64,000 bases of DNA from Paenarthrobacter nitroguajacolicus. Its GTDB lineage: Bacteria; Actinomycetota; Actinomycetes; Actinomycetales; Micrococcaceae. Below are positions 62,836 through 64,000 of the stretch, in pieces. A program made the position numbers and the translations under genes. The stretch lies in NCBI RefSeq assembly GCF_029952445.1, contig NZ_JAQPPK010000020.1, positions 1-64,000 of the forward strand. Reading direction: 5' to 3'. The notes beneath the pieces were generated by a model, which ran no database searches, was not told the origin of the DNA, and worked only from the letters and a program-made list of their open reading frames with translations. Each line of letters begins with the position of its first letter. The first letter of the stretch is position 1.

Positions 62836-63177
62836 TGGTCTGCCCGGCGGCGGGCAAGCGCCGCTTCGCCTGTAGGGCGCTCGGATTTTCCGCACTAGCT
62901 GATACGTTCACACACGTTCACACGCCTGCTGTGCCAACGTTGTTTCTGTGACAGGAATTTGTTGCATGACTTTTGGGACTACATACGGGACGGATATGTT
63001 TCGCAGGATCTCGCGGATTCGGATGGGTGGGGAGCGTTCCAAGGGTGGTGTCCCACTTCCAAGAAAGCGGGACTCCCACAAACTCAAGAGTTGTTGCCGG
63101 GCGGCGGTTTTCAAGATTGCGGGTGCTGGGTCACATAGAGTTGGAAGTCGCACAGGCCCTTAGTTTTGGAGAAACGT
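62836..63177. other. Intergenic region before the GHKL gene
   Basis: About 340 bp without a supported gene. CGTTCACACACGTTCACACG (about 62903-62922) is a short tandem repeat (unit CGTTCACACA, imperfect) that may be an operator. Confidence 0.35.
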
Positions 63178-64000
63178 ATGAGCAGCCACCCGTTTGAGAT
63201 GAGCATGAGCTTGAACGTGCTCAACCATCTTGGGATCAACCTTTACAGCAACCACCCTGCGGTTCTCTCCGAGACGGTCGCCAATGCCTGGGATGCCGAC
63301 GCTCAGCTGGTGACTATTCAGTTGGACGTCGATAAGCAAAAAATTGTGGTTCAGGATGACGGCATTGGCATGACCGCAGCCGATGTCAACTCAAAATTCC
63401 TGAGGGTTGGGTACCAGCGCCGGGAAAACAAAGACTCAGCCACCTCACCGTCCGGCCGGCCCGTCATGGGACGGAAGGGCATCGGCAAGCTGGCTCTCTT
63501 CAGCGTCGCTACCGAGATCCTCGTGGAAACCGTGAAAGATGGGCAGAAGAGCTCTTTGTTGATGGAGCTCGAGCAGATAAATGCTCAAATCGGCGGTGAA
63601 GACCCTAGCCAGTCGAAACCTTACTATCCCAAGGTTATGCCCACCGACAGTATTGACTTCATTCGTGGCACTCGGATCACTCTCACGGGGCTGAAGAAGA
63701 GCATCAATCGGACGGCTTCTCATTTGCGCCGGCGCCTTGCAAGGCGCTTTAGCGTCATAGGAGCCCAACACGGCTTTGCGGTGACGATCGGAGGCGAACC
63801 CATTTCTGTAGAAGACAGGGACCTGACGAGCAAGGCGCAGTATCTCTGGACTTACGGAGAAGAAACCGACCATAAATCCATCAAAGACGGCCTGAAGCAT
63901 AGTCCTCGCTTGGAAGGACGAATAGGCACGATCGGACCAGGCAAGATTGTCCGAGGCTACATCGGGACCGCCCTGGACACTACAACCCTGCGCGACTCCG
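63178..64000 (+). CDS. GHKL (Hsp90-like) ATPase, truncated by the window end
   Basis: At least 274 codons are present. The N-terminal ATPase has the N-box ETVANAWDADA (about 31-41), the G1 box VQDDGIGM (about 56-63) and the G2 box GRKGIGKLALF (about 95-105), as in MORC, MutL and HATPase_c_3 defence proteins. GGAGAAA precedes the ATG. The gene continues past 64000, so its partner domains are unknown. It may be a defence or stress protein. Confidence 0.85.
   Translation, partial: MSSHPFEMSMSLNVLNHLGINLYSNHPAVLSETVANAWDADAQLVTIQLDVDKQKIVVQDDGIGMTAADVNSKFLRVGYQRRENKDSATSPSGRPVMGRKGIGKLALFSVATEILVETVKDGQKSSLLMELEQINAQIGGEDPSQSKPYYPKVMPTDSIDFIRGTRITLTGLKKSINRTASHLRRRLARRFSVIGAQHGFAVTIGGEPISVEDRDLTSKAQYLWTYGEETDHKSIKDGLKHSPRLEGRIGTIGPGKIVRGYIGTALDTTTLRDS

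Overview
The window reads as part of a large conjugative, catabolic plasmid of a high-G+C actinobacterium, most likely Arthrobacter-like (Micrococcales). The grounds are the codon use, the actinobacteria-specific families (DUF4193, DUF4913, DUF6668, SCO6880-type transfer protein, MAB_1171c-type membrane protein), and the presence of a replication protein, a ParA/small-partner partition pair and a full set of type IV secretion genes. I assign the genus only tentatively. No rRNA, tRNA or CRISPR array was seen.

Region A (1-30.6 kb) is a catabolic region. It begins with the end of an IS3-family element, an MFS transporter and a FadR/FCD-type GntR regulator. A 12-kb leftward operon (15207 to 3356) follows: acyl-CoA dehydrogenase, two SDRs, a two-subunit glutaconate/IpdAB-type CoA-transferase, an acyl-CoA synthetase, a citrate-synthase-fold protein, a BKACE enzyme, a thioesterase, EtfB, EtfA and a cytochrome-b-like membrane protein. 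A second leftward operon (23898 to 17558) holds an MDR dehydrogenase, an isocitrate-lyase/PEP-mutase-fold protein, an amidohydrolase, a ferredoxin reductase, an unrecognised protein, a P450 and a [2Fe-2S] ferredoxin. Rightward from 25 kb come an NMT1/SsuABC-type ABC importer, a second PEP-mutase-fold protein and a flavoprotein dehydrogenase. Six copies of a near-palindrome (consensus TTGTCNGACAA, fitting the FadR-family pattern TNGTNNNACNA) lie at the promoters, including that of the GntR gene. I infer one regulon that takes up an organic acid or cyclic compound, hydroxylates it, activates it to a CoA ester and splits it without a recognisable thiolase or enoyl-CoA hydratase. The substrate cannot be read from the sequence.

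Region B (30.6-38 kb) is a patchwork: two paralogous alpha/beta hydrolases with a cysteine nucleophile, a NAD(P)-binding reductase, an MmyB-type regulator, an LtrA protein, a decayed MmyB-type gene and a cut-short MarR gene.

Region C (38-50.2 kb, all leftward) is the conjugation module: cell-wall hydrolase, lipoprotein, ParA-like ATPase, DUF6668, pilin-like protein, membrane protein, VirB6/TrbL-like channel protein, SCO6880 protein, VirB4-like ATPase, VirD4-like coupling protein, DUF4913 and DUF4193. No relaxase is visible here. A small winged-helix regulator with a palindromic operator sits at its head.

Region D (51-53.7 kb) is a translationally coupled operon of an ImmA/IrrE-type metalloprotease, a MAB_1171c-type membrane protein, a small membrane protein and an XRE-like protein. 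Region E (54.1-58.4 kb) is the plasmid core: a primase-like replication protein with inverted repeats in its leader, then an AT-rich array of GATATCAAACTAGTATC-type repeats in front of parA and a small partner gene. Region F (58.4-64 kb) is accessory: a DUF4262 protein, an EVE-HNH modification-dependent-type nuclease, an XRE regulator, small unknown genes and the start of a GHKL ATPase that runs off the window.
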